From assembly GCA_964020975.1 (NCBI GenBank), contig OZ026612.1, forward strand, positions 49,608,943 through 49,672,942: 64,000 bases of DNA, written 5' to 3'. Source of the DNA: Hermodice carunculata (taxonomy: Eukaryota > Annelida > Polychaeta > Eunicida > Amphinomidae). The notes beneath the pieces were generated by a model. It was not told where the DNA came from, made no database searches, and saw nothing but the letters and a program-made list of their open reading frames with translations. Below are positions 10,962 through 64,000 of the stretch, piece by piece; the first letter of the stretch is position 1; each line of letters opens with the position of its first letter. The translations under genes were made by a program, and so were the position numbers.

Positions 10962-11728
10962 AACAGATAGAGTGACAACATTTGAACATGATCATTTCTG
11001 TTACCTTATTTTATTTTTATTGGGTGCACAGCTTAAATGTGTTTGTTCTATTTTCAGCATACATGACACCCAAGTATCAAAATTACAGAATATCTACTTG
11101 AGTTAGACAAAAAAGAAAATAAGATTGTCATTTCCATTGATGTAGCATCAGATGTTTTAAATGTACACAGTAAAACTCTGCATTAAGCTCAGAACTTTAG
11201 ATATAGGACAATCTTTTTTGCTTTGTTCCCTCTGATAAAAAAAATTATTTACCACATCAATATTATTGTAAAACCTTTTATTGGTGCATTAAATTCTCGA
11301 CAAAACTTCACATACACACTCAATGCCAAACATCCGTGTGACCTCCTTTCACTGTGCTGGAGTATATGAAATTCACTGGTTGCTATGCCTACTGTGTTGG
11401 AAGAAGGGAGAAGCAAATTCCACTTCTGAGTTTTATGGTTAAAATATTTTGACAACTTGGAGTATTTATGTAAGACCTTCTTAAGTAATTATGATCAAGA
11501 CAACTTAAATACATGCAGTTTGTGTTTTAGCATAGAAAGAGGAAAAGAGACATGCAGTAAATTCTATGTTGTATTACTTTTTAACATAAATTGTGGCATT
11601 ATAATTGGTGAAGATCAAAAAGGAACATTGGGAATGACTTATAAGATGGAGATTGTAGGAATGAGCTATAAATGGCTTCCAACAATGTATCAACTTTTGG
11701 ATTTAATGGCAGTGTGTTTGTTTGACAG
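10962..11728. other. intron (or 5' region) ending at the first recognised channel exon
   Basis: AT-rich sequence with no recognisable exon or element. It ends with the splice acceptor TTTGACAG at 11721-11728. An open frame crosses the exon boundary at 11457-11900, but it reads the exon in the wrong frame and is discarded. Confidence 0.5.
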
Positions 11729-61925
<50,197 letters not shown>

Positions 61926-62399
61926 GTAAGTAAAAGTAGGATAGACACCCGCATGTGTCAGGGTTCATACAGATACATGGCTCATATTGATTTTGTACAT
62001 GTAAAATCAGATTTTTATATGTTAAAATATTGTATTAGTTGCGTAACATTATCTCTCTACCATCATTGCCAAGACCTCTGTGTCTGGGGCGGAGGCCCAA
62101 GAAATTGAGTTGAGTTCACGCACTTGATTGCAAAACTTGACAGTCCTGTGGCGCCATTTCTCAGTTCCTATGGATCGGGTGTTGACCCCTGGTGTGCATA
62201 CTCCCTGTATTGTTCTTCCTCTTTTGGGTGCCATTACTGGCTTGCTTGTTTGAGTTGAAGCTGGGTGAACTTTTGTTCACGCTGCTGTTCTAGTGCTTTA
62301 CATCATTTTTTCGCAGTTTGGGACTCTTCAGAGACCTAGATAGCTCATAATTATGTGTCCTGTGGATACCTGTGAAATAGTTGGGAGTAGGGCTGGTTG
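61926..62399 (+). other. start of the next channel intron, nothing recognised
   Basis: No exon seen. It may include the left end of the DIRS-type element that follows. Confidence 0.4.
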
Positions 62400-64000
62400 T
62401 TTGGCTTGACACCTAGATTTTCAATATGTCGTCTCGACGTACAGATTGCAGAGAACAAGAAGACAGTGCATACCAGGCAATTGCTGCCGATTCAATGACC
62501 ACTTTGCCTACATCTTTGTTGGATAGAGGGCAGAAGCTGAACTCACGGAACCACTAGATGGCAGCCTGGGACAATCGTCAGCATTACTGCGGTTGTCGCC
62601 TCCAGTTGGATCAGGTTTGTTATCACGAATGAAGATGCAAATACTGTGAGGATTGAGGAGAAGACAAATGGCTGCTCTATGGGCAGGCACAGAGAAAGAG
62701 TGATAGAGTGAGGCGTAGGCAGCAGGCCGTAGCTGCCAAACGCCGAGCTTTAGAATCTGAGTCTGTTCAGTCTTTGCCAGTGACACCACTAGAGAAGCAA
62801 AGAGGACCCCATGTGGTTGGCTGGCAGGCTGCCTTTTTGGAGTCTTCTTCAAAGAAGTCAGCCAGGCACAGATTGAAGCTTTTGAGATCTCGGTCCTCTG
62901 GGTCCGAGCACTTGGAGCCAAAATCGCACAAGTGGGTGAGGCTGGAATGGAAACCTACTGGTTCCTGTCTGAGCATGCCGGAAACTTGGCCAGTCTGAGC
63001 GGTCCAGACCACCAAAGCCAGGATTAACTTGTAAATCCAGGCAAGCTGGAGAGAGAAGGAAGGCACCCAAGTCTGTGGTGGCGCTTTCTGCCATTTGTGG
63101 GCTTCAGCTCCAGCAGTAGTGGCTCCTCCAGTAACCCAAGTGCCACCTTCATTGCCTCCAGCTGTAGTGCTGACTTTGCCTCCTACACCTCTGATGGGTC
63201 TGCCCCGGAGTAAGCAGCTGGCAATCCCGTTGATTCCTGCCTTCGAGCCAGGTGCTGTGCCTCCCTCTCAGGAGAGGAAAGGGGATCTTGAGCTCCACAA
63301 GGAACAGTGCTTGCAGTTGGAAACCTCATCTTCTGCTGTTGCCGACACTGCTGCTGAGTGTAAGCAGACTCTGCTGGTAGAGCAGCTTCCTGCATCTGCC
63401 TTGAGTGAGCTCTCGCTTGGCTCAAAGGCTCAGGAGTTCCCTAAACTCCTTCAGGACCCCTCCTGCCAGTAGACTTCTCAGTCAGAAGCAGCCTTGGCCT
63501 CTGAGCTGAGCCTCCTAGAGACCTAGCAGGCACACTACAGCCAGCAGACTTCTCAGTCGGCGGCTGCTGTGTCCTGTGCTACTGTTCCGCTGGAAGCCCC
63601 CCTTTCTAGCTCCACTTGGGCTGTGGAGACATTTCAGGCTGCGACAACTTCCGTGAAAGTTGTTGCTACCCCTTCACCTGGCGTGGTGACAGACCCCCTG
63701 CTGTCACAAGCGCCACATCACCCTTGAACGATGCATTGTTCAACAAGGCTTTTGGCCTCACTGCTCCCCTCATGAGTCCTTAGTCTTTGGACCCCAACAC
63801 TGAGGAGGAATATGAGCTTCTGCTCTTGGACTCATCCATCAGCAGATCTTGGCCATGGTCCATGCATCGACCCTCATGCCACAGCCACTCGGAGCAGCAG
63901 AGCCCTGTGGGGACCGTGGGGCCCGCAGAACAGCCTTCCGCACCCATAGATACCACTCTGGGTACACTGCAGGGCTTTGAACACCTCAAAGCTCTCATTC
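62400..64000 (+). mobile_element. DIRS-type retroelement fossil, copy B, runs off the window
   Basis: First-ORF (gag-like) region of the same family as copy A. Shared features include SSKKSARH with a following SRSSGS and VRLEWKP, in the same order and orientation. It begins with MSSRRTDCREQ at about 62425 and a cysteine/basic-rich stretch near 62.58-62.75 kb. It is broken in several places. The RT, RNase H and recombinase regions would lie beyond 64000, so completeness cannot be judged. Divergence from copy A suggests both are old, independent insertions. Confidence 0.7.

Noticed and set aside
1-11728. Search for erg PAS-domain exons
   Set aside because: No stretch resembling the PAS cap or PAS core was found, so they probably lie upstream of the window.

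Overview
This is eukaryotic, repeat-rich animal DNA: AT-rich, CpG-poor apart from a few patches, and made of short exons separated by kilobase introns. The only host gene I can recognise with confidence is the second half of an ether-a-go-go-related (erg, KCNH2/6/7-type) voltage-gated potassium channel on the + strand. It spans at least 11729-61925 in twelve exons (831 codons). The exons carry S1 to S6, the SVGFGN pore, the C-linker, the cyclic-nucleotide-binding-homology domain and the C-terminal tetramerising coiled coil, all in frame and bounded by GT/AG. The N-terminal PAS exons and the extreme C-terminus are not in the window. A marine invertebrate is likely, given frequent TACATGTA-type words, Naiad-type Penelope elements, DIRS-type elements and long microsatellites. 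I cannot settle the phylum.

Layout. 1-11.7 kb: 5' flank or intron of the channel gene. It holds an unknown cysteine-rich ORF split by a Penelope-like element (1.9-5.6 kb), a LINE 3' end (7.2-7.8 kb), a pogo/Tigger-like non-autonomous element (8.7-9.5 kb) and TTAA-flanked hairpin MITEs. 11.7-21.5 kb: three exons for the whole transmembrane domain, with microsatellites, foldbacks, a tRNA-derived SINE and a second Penelope-like lineage in the introns. 21.5-37 kb: C-linker and CNBHD exons, with a 600-bp foldback and several minisatellites. 38-41.6 kb: a near full-length, domain-permuted (GIY-YIG before RT) Naiad-type Penelope element on the - strand. 42.5-62 kb: exons of the long cytoplasmic tail, including a 57-nt frame-neutral exon. 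Two fossil DIRS-type elements lie at about 50.6-54.9 kb and from 62.4 kb to the window end.

The most distinctive non-genic signal is a set of TTAA-flanked MITEs (about ten copies of family A and three of family B, several partial). Each intact copy has a long hairpin near one end, and the hairpin's apical sequence changes between copies while both arms stay complementary. One hairpin (9923-10015) is a 44-bp stem with one mismatch. The permuted Penelope element has TGT where a sister copy has TGA, which is worth testing against published selenocysteine-encoding clam Naiads, but decay is the simpler explanation.
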